64,000 bases of DNA from MPNP01 sp965215545 (GCA_965215545.1 OZ244066.1:1674001-1738000), one strand, 5' to 3'; counted from the first letter of the stretch, positions 42,859-52,786 are shown. Notes: generated from the letters alone by a model not told the origin. Numbers and translations: made by a program.

Positions 42859-44634
42859 ATGCATGAATACCGAACCCACACCTGCAGTGAGTTGGGCAGG
42901 GATGATGTTGGCGAGACGGTCCGCCTGTCGGGTTGGGTCCACCGGATCCGGGACCACGGGGGCGTCCTGTTTGTCGACCTGCGCGATCATTATGGCATCA
43001 CCCAGGTGCTGGTTGATCAGGACAATCCTCACTTTGCCAGGCTGGAGGTCCTGCATGCCGAATGCGTTATCCGTATCGATGGGGTGGTGACGCTGCGGGA
43101 CCCTGATCTTGTCAATCCCAAACTCCCGACCGGTGAGATTGAGGTGTCGATCACGGATATCGAGATCCTGGGAACAGCCGATGAGTTGCCGCTGCCGGTC
43201 TTTGCCGAGCCCGACTATCCCGAAGAGACACGGTTGCGCTATCGCTATATCGATCTGCGCCGGGCGGGTCTGCATGAGCGGATCATGTTGCGCTCGCGGG
43301 TCATTTCCTGGCTGCGGTCGGCCATGGAGGCAGCCGGATTTACCGAATTCCAGACCCCGATCCTGACGGCCTCGTCGCCCGAGGGGGCCCGGGACTTCCT
43401 GGTGCCGTCCCGGCTGCATCCGGGCCGGGTGTATGCCCTCCCGCAGGCTCCCCAGATGTTCAAGCAGATGCTCATGATTGCCGGTTTCGACCGATACTTC
43501 CAGATCGCGCCGTGTTTCCGGGATGAGGATCCCCGGGCCGACCGCTCGCCGGGTGAGTTCTACCAGCTCGATATCGAAATGTCGTTTGCCACCGAGGCGG
43601 ATGTCTTTGCCACGATCGAACCGATCATGCGGGATCTCTTTGTGGAGTTCGGCCAGGGGCGTGCGGTCAGACCGCAGTTCCCGGTCCTGACCTACCAGCA
43701 GGTCATGCACGATTACGGGACCGACAAACCCGATCTGCGCAACCCCATCCGTCTGGCCACGGTCAGCGAGCACTTTCGTGATTCCGGCTTTCGGATCTTT
43801 GCCGATCTCCTGACCCATGAAGGAAACGAAATCCGAGCCATCCCGGCCCCGGGCGGTGGCAGCCGGGCTTTCTGTGACCGCATGAACGCCTATGCCCAGC
43901 GCGCCGGCCTGCCGGGAATGGGCTACATCTTCTGGCGCCAGGAAGGTGAAGAGATCGTCGGCGCCGGACCCTTGGCCCGCAATATTGGCCCAGACCGGAC
44001 CGAGGCGATCCGGGCCCAGCTCGGACTGTCGGTCGGGGACGCTGCCTTCTTTCTCGGGGGGCAGCCGGCCAGGTTCACGGATTTTGCCGCCGAGGCCCGC
44101 AACGAGATTGGCCGGGCGCTCGACCGGGTCGAGACGGATTGCTATGCGTTCTGCTGGGTGCATGACTATCCAATGTATGAGCGGGATACCGAGACGGGCC
44201 AGCTGGACTTTTCTCACAATCCCTTTTCCATGCCCCAGGGCGGGCTCGATGCTCTCGGGAACCCGGATCCGCTGACCATTCTGGGCTACCAGTACGATCT
44301 CGTCTGCAACGGTGTCGAACTCTCATCCGGAGCCGTTCGCAATCATCGCCCGGACATTCTCTACAAGGCCTTTGAACTCGTCGGCCACGACAGAACCTAT
44401 GTCGACACCCACTTTGCCGGCATGGCCAATGCGCTTCGCTACGGCGCACCCCCGCACGCCGGAATCGCTCCGGGCATCGATCGGATCCTCATGCTGCTCA
44501 CCGATATGGACAACATCCGCGAGGTCATCGCCTTTCCCCTGAACCAGCGCGCCGAGGACCTCATGCTGGGTGCCCCCTCAAGACCGACCGGTCAGGCCCT
44601 GCGTGACCTGGGCATCCAGCGGGTCGAGTCCTGA
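42859..44634 (+). CDS. aspS: Aspartyl-tRNA synthetase
   Basis: A 591-residue bacterial-type class II synthetase. The N-terminal OB fold (VRLSGWVHRIRDHGGVLFVD) binds the anticodon. Motif 2 FQIAPCFRDEDPRADRSPGE, the GAD insertion domain and motif 3 (APHAGIAPGIDRILML) are complete. It charges tRNA-Asp, possibly also tRNA-Asn. The ATG at 42859 matches the family N-terminus (MHEYRTHTC); a GTG at 42835 is possible. Confidence 0.96.
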   Translation: MHEYRTHTCSELGRDDVGETVRLSGWVHRIRDHGGVLFVDLRDHYGITQVLVDQDNPHFARLEVLHAECVIRIDGVVTLRDPDLVNPKLPTGEIEVSITDIEILGTADELPLPVFAEPDYPEETRLRYRYIDLRRAGLHERIMLRSRVISWLRSAMEAAGFTEFQTPILTASSPEGARDFLVPSRLHPGRVYALPQAPQMFKQMLMIAGFDRYFQIAPCFRDEDPRADRSPGEFYQLDIEMSFATEADVFATIEPIMRDLFVEFGQGRAVRPQFPVLTYQQVMHDYGTDKPDLRNPIRLATVSEHFRDSGFRIFADLLTHEGNEIRAIPAPGGGSRAFCDRMNAYAQRAGLPGMGYIFWRQEGEEIVGAGPLARNIGPDRTEAIRAQLGLSVGDAAFFLGGQPARFTDFAAEARNEIGRALDRVETDCYAFCWVHDYPMYERDTETGQLDFSHNPFSMPQGGLDALGNPDPLTILGYQYDLVCNGVELSSGAVRNHRPDILYKAFELVGHDRTYVDTHFAGMANALRYGAPPHAGIAPGIDRILMLLTDMDNIREVIAFPLNQRAEDLMLGAPSRPTGQALRDLGIQRVES

Positions 44635-44688
44635 CCGATCTGTCGCAGATACCGATTTGGGCCAACCCGTGCAGGGCCGTGTGGGCAC

Positions 44689-45126
44689 CTACCGGAGATG
44701 ATCAATATCGATCCCGCCCCAATGATCACGCAAAGACTCGGCGACCAGGCGTCGGTGGCAATGATGGGGTCTGTCCTCGCTGCAGAGCAGGCATCCGTCC
44801 TCGATAATGTCCTCAGGAACCGTCCGCTCAATCTGGCGTTGCTGCATGAGGTCAAGGAAACGGGTCTCGTAGGTCTGCCAGTCTCCACCCCGTTTCCTGT
44901 AGTCGTCCATCATCTCCTTCGAGGGTGCAAGTTCAGGAAGATGGACGGAGTCCATGCCACAGATCTCGGCGAGAAAGTATGCAAGGTCACCGCGCTTGGC
45001 GAAACCAGCCAGTTGGGGGATGGTGTTGAGACGGACATCGACAATGCGTCTGGCGCCGGATGTGCGCAGAAGACCGAAGAAATGGTCTGCCGACTTCCTG
45101 GTAAATCCGATGGTATGAACTTTCAC
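44689..45126 (-). CDS. DUF488 family protein (second of pair)
   Basis: A 145-residue DUF488 protein. VHTIGFTRKSADHFFGLL, VDVRLNTIPQLAGFAKRG, then CLLCSEDRPHHCHRRLVAE carry the family's conserved Arg and Cys/His-rich C-terminus. Biochemical function is unknown. It overlaps the upstream DUF488 gene by 4 bases (ATGA). Confidence 0.85.
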   Translation of the reverse strand: MKVHTIGFTRKSADHFFGLLRTSGARRIVDVRLNTIPQLAGFAKRGDLAYFLAEICGMDSVHLPELAPSKEMMDDYRKRGGDWQTYETRFLDLMQQRQIERTVPEDIIEDGCLLCSEDRPHHCHRRLVAESLRDHWGGIDIDHLR

Positions 45127-45764
45127 GAGAGTTTCTCCCTGTCCTGGCCAGCCGGTTCTTCTTCCACATAGGCGACGCGCCCTGACTGCCGTTCAATGGC
45201 TTCGTTGATCAGCTCCTCGCGCGGTTCGGAAAGGAACCCCTCATTCCAGCGATCCAGCTTATGAATCACCAGGAGACGATCCATGGCATCACTGTGCGTC
45301 TCCAGCACGCCGTCGGCGAGAATGTGTTCGACGTTGATGCCCTGTTCGACCAATGACTGGGCAACAAGGAGAGTTCGATGGCAATCAAGCGGCTCTCTTT
45401 CCGAGCACATCAATGCAATCCGGAACTTCGCGGCACCGTCAATGACACGATCCAGACCGCTCCTGAACGATTCAGTCTTCACGACACGGCCATAGCAGAC
45501 CCGTCCATCCCTGTAACAGGAACGATCTTCAGACCGCCCTCCCAACTCCTGACCCAGATAGACGTATTTGATTCCGTCAGCCTGCAGGGCATCGGCAAGG
45601 TGCTCACGGTTGTACTGGGGATTGAACCGGCTGTAAGGGCTGGAACGGACATCAGCGACAGCAGTCACATCGTGCCTTTGCAGGTGACCAATGAACGTTT
45701 CCAGCATGTGTGTCGAATGGCCGATGGTCAATACCTTGCCACGGACACTGTCTATGGGCACCAT
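45123..45764 (-). CDS. DUF488 family protein (first of pair)
   Basis: A 213-residue DUF488 protein. VLTIGHSTHMLETFIGHLQR, VADVRSSPYSRFNPQYNR, YLGQELGGRSED and ALMCSEREPLDCHRTLLVA are the diagnostic blocks. The last about 60 residues, after VEHILADG, extend beyond the core. It is translationally coupled to a second, shorter DUF488 gene, so the two products may form a complex. Role unknown. Confidence 0.86.
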   Translation of the reverse strand: MVPIDSVRGKVLTIGHSTHMLETFIGHLQRHDVTAVADVRSSPYSRFNPQYNREHLADALQADGIKYVYLGQELGGRSEDRSCYRDGRVCYGRVVKTESFRSGLDRVIDGAAKFRIALMCSEREPLDCHRTLLVAQSLVEQGINVEHILADGVLETHSDAMDRLLVIHKLDRWNEGFLSEPREELINEAIERQSGRVAYVEEEPAGQDREKLS

Positions 45765-45914
45765 TCACGCTGCTCCCCTATGACCCGAAGCGATGAGGTA
45801 TAGACTGCATCCCGAGGCTCACAGTGAGGAAGCACGCGCCGATGATATGCGTTCCATCCGGTTTTGTCTGACGCCGACGCTTGAACAGTGGATCTGTAAC
45901 CCAAAGGTCACTGC

Positions 45915-46197
45915 TCAGGTTCTTGGCTCAGGAACCTGAACAGTTACCCCTTTTCCTCTGAAGCCGTAGAAATCGACGAGGGATGTGACGGCGTTGAACA
46001 AATGCTTCAGATGGATCATCTCCCTGACCAGTTTTCGGAACAACAGTCACATCCCCACCGTGCCCGCTCTGGTTTCGTGCACGGCCCAATAGGATCGGCT
46101 GAGCCTCAATGCCACACGACTGGAGGTATGGGGCGAGCAGAACCTTGACGAATTCCTCTTCTGTCCGACCCTCGACCGAGATTGCAAGGCGGATCAC
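45915..46197 (-). pseudogene. DUF4276 (TOPRIM-like) gene, frameshifted and truncated
   Basis: The N-terminus MIRLAISVEGRTEEEFVKVL, then QPILLGRARNQSGHGGDVTV is a DUF4276 start. After VTVVPK the true family continuation LVREMIHLKHLFNAVTSLVD, then FYGFRGKG, is found in another frame, so a one-base change has occurred near 46040. Even in the corrected frame the gene stops at 45915 after about 94 residues, far short of the usual about 200. It overlaps the upstream AAA ATPase by 4 bases, the standard pairing. The system is probably inactive. Confidence 0.75.
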
Positions 46198-47333
46198 GGA
46201 CGGCCTCCGATGAGATTCTTCTGCCAGAGTTCGCCGGACGCAAAACCATCGTCAAGCCAGTCACGACAGGTTTCGGCGTCGGGTCTCTGAAAGGTCGTGC
46301 GGCCGTCCTTTGCCTCGAGAACCACGATGTCGTCCAGACTGAACTCGTCCACAAGAAGGGGCGACTGGGTCGCAACAATGATCTGCACCTCACCCGCAAG
46401 GGCTTTGATCATGCCACCGATCAGCGATATGGCCGCAGGGTGCAGGCCGAGTTCGGGCTCATCCAGCAGGATAACGCTGGGAAGCATCTCCCGGGGGAGG
46501 TTCAGCAGCGTGACGAGAGCAAAGAAACGCAGGGACCCGTCCGACGTGAGATGGGCCCCGAATGTCCTGTCGGTTCCCTTCGCCTTCCACCTGAGGCGGA
46601 CCTTGCCGTAGCTGCTTTCGATCCTGAATTGGTCAAAGATGGGCAGCGCGCGACTGATGTGGCTGCAGATGAGTTCGTAGCGATGAAAGTCCTCATTTTC
46701 GATTCTGTGCAGCACCGCTGCCAGATTCCCGCCATGGGAACGCAGGGTGTCGTTGTCTTCATCGTCCCAGCTGAGCTTGAAGTTCGACTGGTCTGAGGTG
46801 TCATGAAACTGGAAGGCGGCGCAGTCCCGCAGCAAATGTGTGATCGTTTGCGCGGTCGTCCTGTTGAATTCCGAGAGTTGCGGAGAGTGTGCAACCTCGA
46901 CGATTTGCGCTTCACGGCGATCCCCGTCGATGTCGAGATTTTCCCACCGGGCCTCGGTTGAGCACTCTTTGCTGCTGTAGCGAAAGGCTTCCTTGGTGAA
47001 CATCAGCCGGTCGGGATGAGCGTGGGCAAGAGTGAATTGATAGTCGTTGTGGCCCTGCTGCGTCTCCAGGCTGATTTTGGCCCACATCGCCGGGGTGATT
47101 CGACTCCCGCCGAACAGTTGATCGTCACCACCCCCATGCCGCGCGACGAAGTCCCCCAGACGACGATTCCGCAGCATCCAGCTGAGCATTTCAAAGAAGT
47201 GCACGAAGTTTGACTTGCCCGAGCCGTTGGCACCGATCAGAATGCTGACGTTGCCCAGATCCGACAGTTCAACATCGGCGAGAGATCGAAAACCGCGAAT
47301 GCTGACCGAGCTGAGTCTTGGCATTGCCGTCAT
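46194..47333 (-). CDS. AAA ATPase (AAA_21/OLD-like, defence-type)
   Basis: A 379-residue ABC/SMC-like ATPase. SSVSIRGFRSLADVELSDLG leads into Walker A LIGANGSGKSNFVHFF, and SVILLDEPELGLHPAAISLI is Walker B with the switch region QIIVATQSPLLVDEF. Such ATPases are paired with TOPRIM-like DUF4276 proteins, in the way PARIS pairs an ATPase with a TOPRIM effector. The ATG at 47333 has GGAG 8 bases upstream. The partner gene downstream is broken, so the ATPase may be an orphan. Confidence 0.82.
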   Translation of the reverse strand: MTAMPRLSSVSIRGFRSLADVELSDLGNVSILIGANGSGKSNFVHFFEMLSWMLRNRRLGDFVARHGGGDDQLFGGSRITPAMWAKISLETQQGHNDYQFTLAHAHPDRLMFTKEAFRYSSKECSTEARWENLDIDGDRREAQIVEVAHSPQLSEFNRTTAQTITHLLRDCAAFQFHDTSDQSNFKLSWDDEDNDTLRSHGGNLAAVLHRIENEDFHRYELICSHISRALPIFDQFRIESSYGKVRLRWKAKGTDRTFGAHLTSDGSLRFFALVTLLNLPREMLPSVILLDEPELGLHPAAISLIGGMIKALAGEVQIIVATQSPLLVDEFSLDDIVVLEAKDGRTTFQRPDAETCRDWLDDGFASGELWQKNLIGGRP

Positions 47334-47508
47334 GTGGACTGCTCCAGCGAACTGGATTGACAACTAGACCGAGATTGTATCGGTGGCAATGTGGTCCCGA
47401 CTGGATGAATGCGCCTGCGCACGCATCGATCTGCGGTGTCCAGCCGGGCGATTGCGCGCAAACCCTTTGGTGACATTCTCATCCACGGCTTGCTGAAAAC
47501 GCGGCGTG

Positions 47509-47916
47509 TCAGTTGGTCATCGCGATGCGCAGGTCCAGTCCTGGGTACGACCGACTCATCAAGGCAGATGAGGCGACCTCACTGCGCTGTTGCAACAGGC
47601 GTGCCAGGGCTTCCGGGGGCAGTTCGCGTTTCGAACCGCCGAGGCGGCAGAAGCAACCGCCGGGACTTCGGGGCATGAAGAAACTGCAAGAACTCTCAAT
47701 TCGAGGAACATCGCCCGCATTGCCACTGGCGGCCTCCAGATCCAGCGTGTCGATGTCAGCATCGAGCCCAGGCCTGATGATGTCATTGCATATCTCACGA
47801 ACCCAAGTTGCCGCCACGTCGAGGTCATCGAGCTGGTGCCCGGCGCATCGGGGATTGATCATCAGTGCCAAGGACGACAGAGGTGCCTTTCGAATTGGCG
47901 GATGCCGCCAGTTCAT
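47509..47916 (-). CDS. Hypothetical protein, uncertain
   Basis: A 135-codon frame. WVREICNDIIRPGLDADIDT, then LDLEAASGNAGDVPR reads like a natural soluble protein, whereas the opposite-strand frame is Ser/Arg-rich as shadows tend to be. The second half is less protein-like and no family is recognised. It may be a gene remnant. Confidence 0.3.
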   Translation of the reverse strand: MNWRHPPIRKAPLSSLALMINPRCAGHQLDDLDVAATWVREICNDIIRPGLDADIDTLDLEAASGNAGDVPRIESSCSFFMPRSPGGCFCRLGGSKRELPPEALARLLQQRSEVASSALMSRSYPGLDLRIAMTN

Positions 47917-48105
47917 CGGCGAATGAAGCTCGATTCAAGTCCCTGAAACACCTGTTCTCCACGTCGATGCCCTTGAGCCCGAGGCCTCTACCTCGATTCG
48001 TGGTGGTGCTCTTTTGTTCAGGGGTCAATGAGTCTGTCTTCTGCATTCAGAGCTCGTGGACTGTCAAGCCCTACCCGCCAATCTGTCCTTGATCACTGGT
48101 TGGGG

Positions 48106-49359
48106 TCAGGATTGATGCTGTCGTCCCGAGTGGGCAGACAGGTTGGCGAGAAATCCCAGCCCGGCATAGAGGGCGATGCCCAGGAAGAGGGGAATGCCGG
48201 TGCCGTTGAAGAGCTGCCCCACCGGGATGGCCAACAGCGTGCACAGCAGGGTCGAGATGGATCCGATGATTGCGGAGGCCAGACCGGCGATGTGCCCCAT
48301 GGGTTCGAGGGCCAGGGCATTGAGATTGGCAAGGCAGAGGCCGAGCATGAAGAACATGCCGGCGCTCCAGGCAATGAAGAGCCATAACAGGGCCTGGGTG
48401 GTCAATAGATCCGTGGCAACGACCAGGGTGACGAGGATCGATACGAGACAGATGGACAGGAACCCGGTCGTGGACAGCACCCACATCCCGAGACGCAGGA
48501 CCAGGTTGGCATTGAGAAAGCTGGCGCTGCCGGACAACGCGGCCACGAGGGCCATGTAGAGAGGAAAGCGTTCACCGGCGCCGAGCCAGTCGACATAGAC
48601 CTGTTGGGCCGAGACCAGGTACGAGAAAATGCACGCAAGGCCGAGTGAGAGACTGAGCGTGTAGGTCACGACAGTCCGGTGGGCAAAGACCTCGCATGCA
48701 GCCCTGGCGATGATGCCCGCCCGGAAGGGTGTCCGCCGGGCCGGCGGATGGGTTTCGGGCTGGCGCAGGAAGAGCCAGATGAGACAGAGAAGGGCCAGCA
48801 GTTGAAAGGATACGAAGATGGCCCGCCAGCCAAGGGCCAGCATGATACTCTGGCCGACCAGGGGGGCGATGGCCGGTACCAGCACAAAGAGCATCATGGC
48901 GAATGAGATGATCCGGGCCATGTGCCTGCCACTGAACCGATCCCGGACCATGGCATGCGTGACAGTCCGGGGTGCCGAGACACCGATTCCCTGGACGAAG
49001 CGGGAGAGCAGCAGGCTGAGGAAGGAGTCGGTGGCAAAGGACCAGAAACTGGCGAGGATGAAGATCAGCATTCCGGCCAGAATGATCGTCTTGCGACCAT
49101 AGGAGTCCGAAAGGGGCCCCATGAGCACTTGGCCAAACCCGGTTCCGGCAATGAAGACGATGATGATCAGCTGCGCATTGTTGATCTCATCAAGACCGAA
49201 ATCCGCTCCGATGGACGGGAACGCTGGCAGCATGGAGTCCGTCGCATAGGCCACCATTGACAATAGCAGGGCCACGAGTGCGATGAACTCGGCGTTGGGC
49301 GGTTGCCGCATGGCTGCAGGTCTCCTGTTTCCTTCCGGCCTCGGTCCGGTGATGGTCAT
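48106..49359 (-). CDS. Bcr/CflA-type MFS multidrug exporter
   Basis: A 417-residue transporter with about 12 hydrophobic segments. VAYATDSMLPAFPSIGADFG, GQVLMGPLSDSYGRKTIIL (MFS loop 2-3 motif) and SRFVQGIGVSAPRTVTHAMV match the Bcr/CflA drug-resistance branch. It would export small compounds with proton antiport; the substrate cannot be told. An ATG at residue 17 (position 49311) is an alternative start. Confidence 0.88.
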   Translation of the reverse strand: MTITGPRPEGNRRPAAMRQPPNAEFIALVALLLSMVAYATDSMLPAFPSIGADFGLDEINNAQLIIIVFIAGTGFGQVLMGPLSDSYGRKTIILAGMLIFILASFWSFATDSFLSLLLSRFVQGIGVSAPRTVTHAMVRDRFSGRHMARIISFAMMLFVLVPAIAPLVGQSIMLALGWRAIFVSFQLLALLCLIWLFLRQPETHPPARRTPFRAGIIARAACEVFAHRTVVTYTLSLSLGLACIFSYLVSAQQVYVDWLGAGERFPLYMALVAALSGSASFLNANLVLRLGMWVLSTTGFLSICLVSILVTLVVATDLLTTQALLWLFIAWSAGMFFMLGLCLANLNALALEPMGHIAGLASAIIGSISTLLCTLLAIPVGQLFNGTGIPLFLGIALYAGLGFLANLSAHSGRQHQS

Positions 49360-49602
49360 GACTTGTCATCACCGTCCCTGGTCACACAAGGACTGTGACT
49401 GCCGCCTGACTGAATTGCAACCGGTCGTCCGGGTCATGCCAAGGCCTGTCTCCGCAACGTCAAGCCCAGGGTCACGGCCTGGTTGATCAGGACGGATTCG
49501 CTGGATATGCGTGCAAGGAGTTGACAGATCCCGATCGGCCTTGACTTGCTGACAACAATGGCAGCGCCGCGAGACGCTGCATGGGCAAAGGAGACCCAGA
49601 CC

Positions 49603-50169
49603 ATGACAGAGACTGTCTTGAATTTTCTGCTGACCCGGCGGTCACGATCCTACAAGACACTGGCTGAGCCTGTTCCGGATCGAGAGGCCCTGGAGTCGAT
49701 CCTGGCAGCGGCGGCCCGGACGCCGGACCATGGTGCTCTGGTACCGTGGCGCTTCATTGTGATCGAAAAGCCTGCCATGGGTCGGATTGCCGGGATCCTG
49801 CGGACGCGTGGGGAGGCGTTGGGCAAGGGGGCGTCCTTGCTCGATCGGGCTGTTGAGGTCTTTGCCGATGCGCATCTGATCGTGGCCGTCGTGGCATCCC
49901 CGGACCGGGAGGCCAGAATTCCGGTCATTGAACAGACCCTGTCCGCCGGTGCCGTCTGCCTCGCTTTGCTGAATGCGGCGCTGGCGAGTGGCTGGGGTGC
50001 GAACTGGGTGACCGGGTTCGGTGCCCATGATGTCGCGTTCCGGGAGCAGGCCCTGGGTCTGGAGGCGCATGAGTTCATCGCCGGCTTCATCCACATTGGC
50101 ACGGAGACAGTGCCACCGCCGGAGCGTCCCCGTCCCGATCCTGATGCGCTTGTGACCTGGTTGCATTGA
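49603..50169 (+). CDS. Nitroreductase-family FMN oxidoreductase
   Basis: A 188-residue protein of the small YdjA-type nitroreductases. LLTRRSRSYKTLAEPVPDRE, AAARTPDHGALVPWRFIVIE (FMN binding) and ALLNAALASGWGANWVTGFG are typical. It reduces nitro or quinone-like compounds with NAD(P)H. The ATG at 49603 follows AAAGGAG. It is divergent from the MFS gene. Confidence 0.9.
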   Translation: MTETVLNFLLTRRSRSYKTLAEPVPDREALESILAAAARTPDHGALVPWRFIVIEKPAMGRIAGILRTRGEALGKGASLLDRAVEVFADAHLIVAVVASPDREARIPVIEQTLSAGAVCLALLNAALASGWGANWVTGFGAHDVAFREQALGLEAHEFIAGFIHIGTETVPPPERPRPDPDALVTWLH

Positions 50170-50200
50170 GCGATGCCCCCGGGCGATCATGGATCGGGTT

Positions 50201-51607
50201 TCAGGTTGCCTCCCAACCGTCACGGGCCAGCTCTCCGGCCACCTGGCGGATGGCCTGGCCGAGCCGGTCGGTGACGGTGTCGATCTCGTCCCGGGTGATG
50301 GTGAGCGGGGGCGACAGGATGTTCAGGTGACCCACCGGTCGTACGAGCATGCCGAGGGTTTCGGCGGCATCGGCGATGCGCTTGCCAATGTTGACCGAGG
50401 ACGGGAACAGGGTTTTGGTTGCCTTGTCCTGGACATTCTCGATGCAGCGCATCAACCCCATGCCGCGGACATCGCCAACGAGGGGGAGGGCGGCGAGGTC
50501 GGAAAGGCGTCGGCCAAAATACGGCCCCACATCCCGGACATGGGCGAGAATATCCTCTCGTTCCATGATCCCGATGTTCTTCAGGGCGGCTGCACAACAG
50601 ACGGGATGGGCACTGTAGGTGAACCCGCTGGGGTAGAAGCGGTCCGGGTCAGCGGTGACGAATGCATCGTGCAGACGGTCGGAGTAGATCACTGCGGCAA
50701 TGGGCAGGTAGCCCGATGAGAGACCCTTGGCTGTGCAGATGATATCCGGTTCGATACCAAAGACATCCTGCGAGGCAAACCAGTGCCCGAGGCGACCGAA
50801 GGCTGTGACGACCTCATCGGCAACAAAGATGATGTCGTGGTCGGTACAGATGGCGCGCATTCTGGCAAGATAGTTGGTGGGCGGGACAAGGACACCGCCG
50901 GCCCCCATGATGGGTTCGGCAAAGAAACCGCCCACACGGTCGGGACCGATCCGTTCAAGCAGCTGGATGAACTCATCAACCAGGTGGTCGCAGTACTGGT
51001 CTTCGCCCATCCCATCGGGTGCCCGGTAGAGATCGGGGGCCGAGAGGTGATGGATGGTGTCGTCGATGAAGCGGAACTTTGGTGAGCGGTCGGACTCCTT
51101 GTTGCCAAGGGACATGGCAGCATAGGTGGAGCCATGGTAGGCTTGGTGTCGGGCGATCATGTGCATCTTGTCGGGCTGGCCACGGCAGGACTGGTAATAC
51201 TGGATCATCCGAAAGGCGCTGTCGATGGCGGTTGAGCCGCCGGTCGTGAAATGGACGCGGTTGAGATCGCCGGGGGCAAGTGTGGCCAATTGTGTTGCCA
51301 GGGCAATGGCCGGTTCATTGGTCATGTCGGTAAAGGGTGATGCATAGGCCAGTGTCCGGACCTGTTCGGCAATGGCCTCGGCCATCTCTTCGCTGCCGAG
51401 CCCGATCGTGTTGCACCAGAGACCTCCGATGGCATCGATATAAGTCTTGCCCTCGACATCCGTGATCTCGCAGCCCTGGCCGGAACTGACGATCAGGGAA
51501 CCGGATTCGGCAAAACTATCGAACTCCGCATAGGGATGCAGGATGTGGCGACGATCCTGCGCCCGCAGTCGCCGTCCGGCCTCGTTCAGTCGCGAATAAT
51601 CGTCCAT
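50201..51607 (-). CDS. Class III (omega) aminotransferase
   Basis: A 468-residue PLP-dependent class III aminotransferase. VHFTTGGSTAIDSAFRMIQY, ARHQAYHGSTYAAMSLGNKE, DIIFVADEVVTAFGRLG and the PLP-lysine CTAKGLSSGYLPIAAV are present. Length and pattern suit omega-amino acid, polyamine or taurine-pyruvate aminotransferases. A taurine role is attractive because tauABC lies 10 kb away, but this is inference. A ribosome-binding AGGGGAACC lies upstream. It is 21 bases after the acyl-CoA dehydrogenase. Confidence 0.88.
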   Translation of the reverse strand: MDDYSRLNEAGRRLRAQDRRHILHPYAEFDSFAESGSLIVSSGQGCEITDVEGKTYIDAIGGLWCNTIGLGSEEMAEAIAEQVRTLAYASPFTDMTNEPAIALATQLATLAPGDLNRVHFTTGGSTAIDSAFRMIQYYQSCRGQPDKMHMIARHQAYHGSTYAAMSLGNKESDRSPKFRFIDDTIHHLSAPDLYRAPDGMGEDQYCDHLVDEFIQLLERIGPDRVGGFFAEPIMGAGGVLVPPTNYLARMRAICTDHDIIFVADEVVTAFGRLGHWFASQDVFGIEPDIICTAKGLSSGYLPIAAVIYSDRLHDAFVTADPDRFYPSGFTYSAHPVCCAAALKNIGIMEREDILAHVRDVGPYFGRRLSDLAALPLVGDVRGMGLMRCIENVQDKATKTLFPSSVNIGKRIADAAETLGMLVRPVGHLNILSPPLTITRDEIDTVTDRLGQAIRQVAGELARDGWEAT

Positions 51608-51628
51608 TGCGGTTCCCCTGCTGGCCGG

Positions 51629-52786
51629 TCAGTCCGCGTCGAGCGACCGGGCGATCAATTCCTTCATGATTTCATTGGTGCCGCCATAGATCTTCTGGAC
51701 CCGGGCATCGGCGTAGAGTCGGGCGATGGGATACTCATGGATATACCCATAGCCCCCATGCAACTGAAGACACGCATCGACGATCCGGTTCTGGATATCC
51801 GTGGCCCAGTACTTGGCCATGGAGGCCCGGGTGCTGTCGAGCGCACCACGCTCGAGGAGGGCAATGCAGTCATTGACAAAGGACCGCAGGATCTCGGCCC
51901 GGGTCTTGCTTTCGGCCAGGCGAAAGCGCGTATTCTGGAAATCCATGACGCGCTGGCCAAAGGCCCGGCGCTGCTTGACGAATTCGATCGTCGATGCGAG
52001 AGCGCAGTCGATGGCGCCGAGGGCGACAACGGCAATCAGCAGCCGCTCGAGCGGGAGCTGGTTCATCATCTGGTAAAACCCCCGGCCCTCCTCGGAGCCA
52101 AGGAGGTTGGTGTCCGGCACCTCGACATCGTCAAATGTCAGGTCGGCCGTGTCATTGCCCCGCAGGCCAAGCTTGTCGAGATGACGTCCGCGGGACAACC
52201 CGGGCACGGCTCCGTCGACAAGGATGAGGGAGAGTCCACCCGCCCCGGCCCCTGTGTCCGTCCTGGCAGCCAGAACAATCAGGTCCGCCCGACGTCCGTT
52301 GGTGATGAAGACCTTGCTGCCGGTGATGCGATAGGTGTTTCCCTGCCGCCTGGCTTGGGTACGGATGGACTGGATATCCGATCCACAACCCGGTTCGGTC
52401 ATGGCCAGGGCCCCGATCACCTCCCCGGCCACGAGGCGGGGGAGCCATGTGGCCTTTTGTGCCTCCGAGCCAAAGGTCATCAGGTAGTGGATGACGATCG
52501 ACTGGATTGCGAACCCCCAGGATGTGTCGCTGGTGGCGGCCTGTTCATAAAGGGTGATGGCATCAAAACCCGGCCCCCCACCGGCCCCACCGTAACCCTC
52601 AGGGACGGATCCGGCCATGAGGCCGGCCTTGCCGGCCTTGTGCCAGAAGGATCGATCCACTTCGCCCTGTTCCACATAGCGCGTGATGTTGGGGACAAGT
52701 TCGGCGGCCAGAAAGCGCCGGACGGTGTCCGCATAGATCTCATGGGTTTCATTGTGCCATGAACAGGTCCGGGTAAAGAGGGACAT
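51629..52786 (-). CDS. Acyl-CoA dehydrogenase
   Basis: A 385-residue FAD enzyme. ALAMTEPGCGSDIQSIRTQA, VFITNGRRADLIVLAARTD, and the C-terminal LHGGYGYIHEYPIARLYADA with the catalytic-base segment IYGGTNEIMKEL are typical of the long/medium-chain and acyl-CoA dehydrogenase-like group. The ATG at 52786 has GTGGAG 9 bases upstream, favouring it over an upstream frame. It is probably co-transcribed with the aminotransferase. Confidence 0.9.
   Translation of the reverse strand: MSLFTRTCSWHNETHEIYADTVRRFLAAELVPNITRYVEQGEVDRSFWHKAGKAGLMAGSVPEGYGGAGGGPGFDAITLYEQAATSDTSWGFAIQSIVIHYLMTFGSEAQKATWLPRLVAGEVIGALAMTEPGCGSDIQSIRTQARRQGNTYRITGSKVFITNGRRADLIVLAARTDTGAGAGGLSLILVDGAVPGLSRGRHLDKLGLRGNDTADLTFDDVEVPDTNLLGSEEGRGFYQMMNQLPLERLLIAVVALGAIDCALASTIEFVKQRRAFGQRVMDFQNTRFRLAESKTRAEILRSFVNDCIALLERGALDSTRASMAKYWATDIQNRIVDACLQLHGGYGYIHEYPIARLYADARVQKIYGGTNEIMKELIARSLDAD

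Noticed and set aside
42838..44217. 459-codon open frame opposite aspS
   Set aside because: It lies wholly antisense to an intact aspS and has no family motif; long antisense frames are expected in GC-rich DNA.
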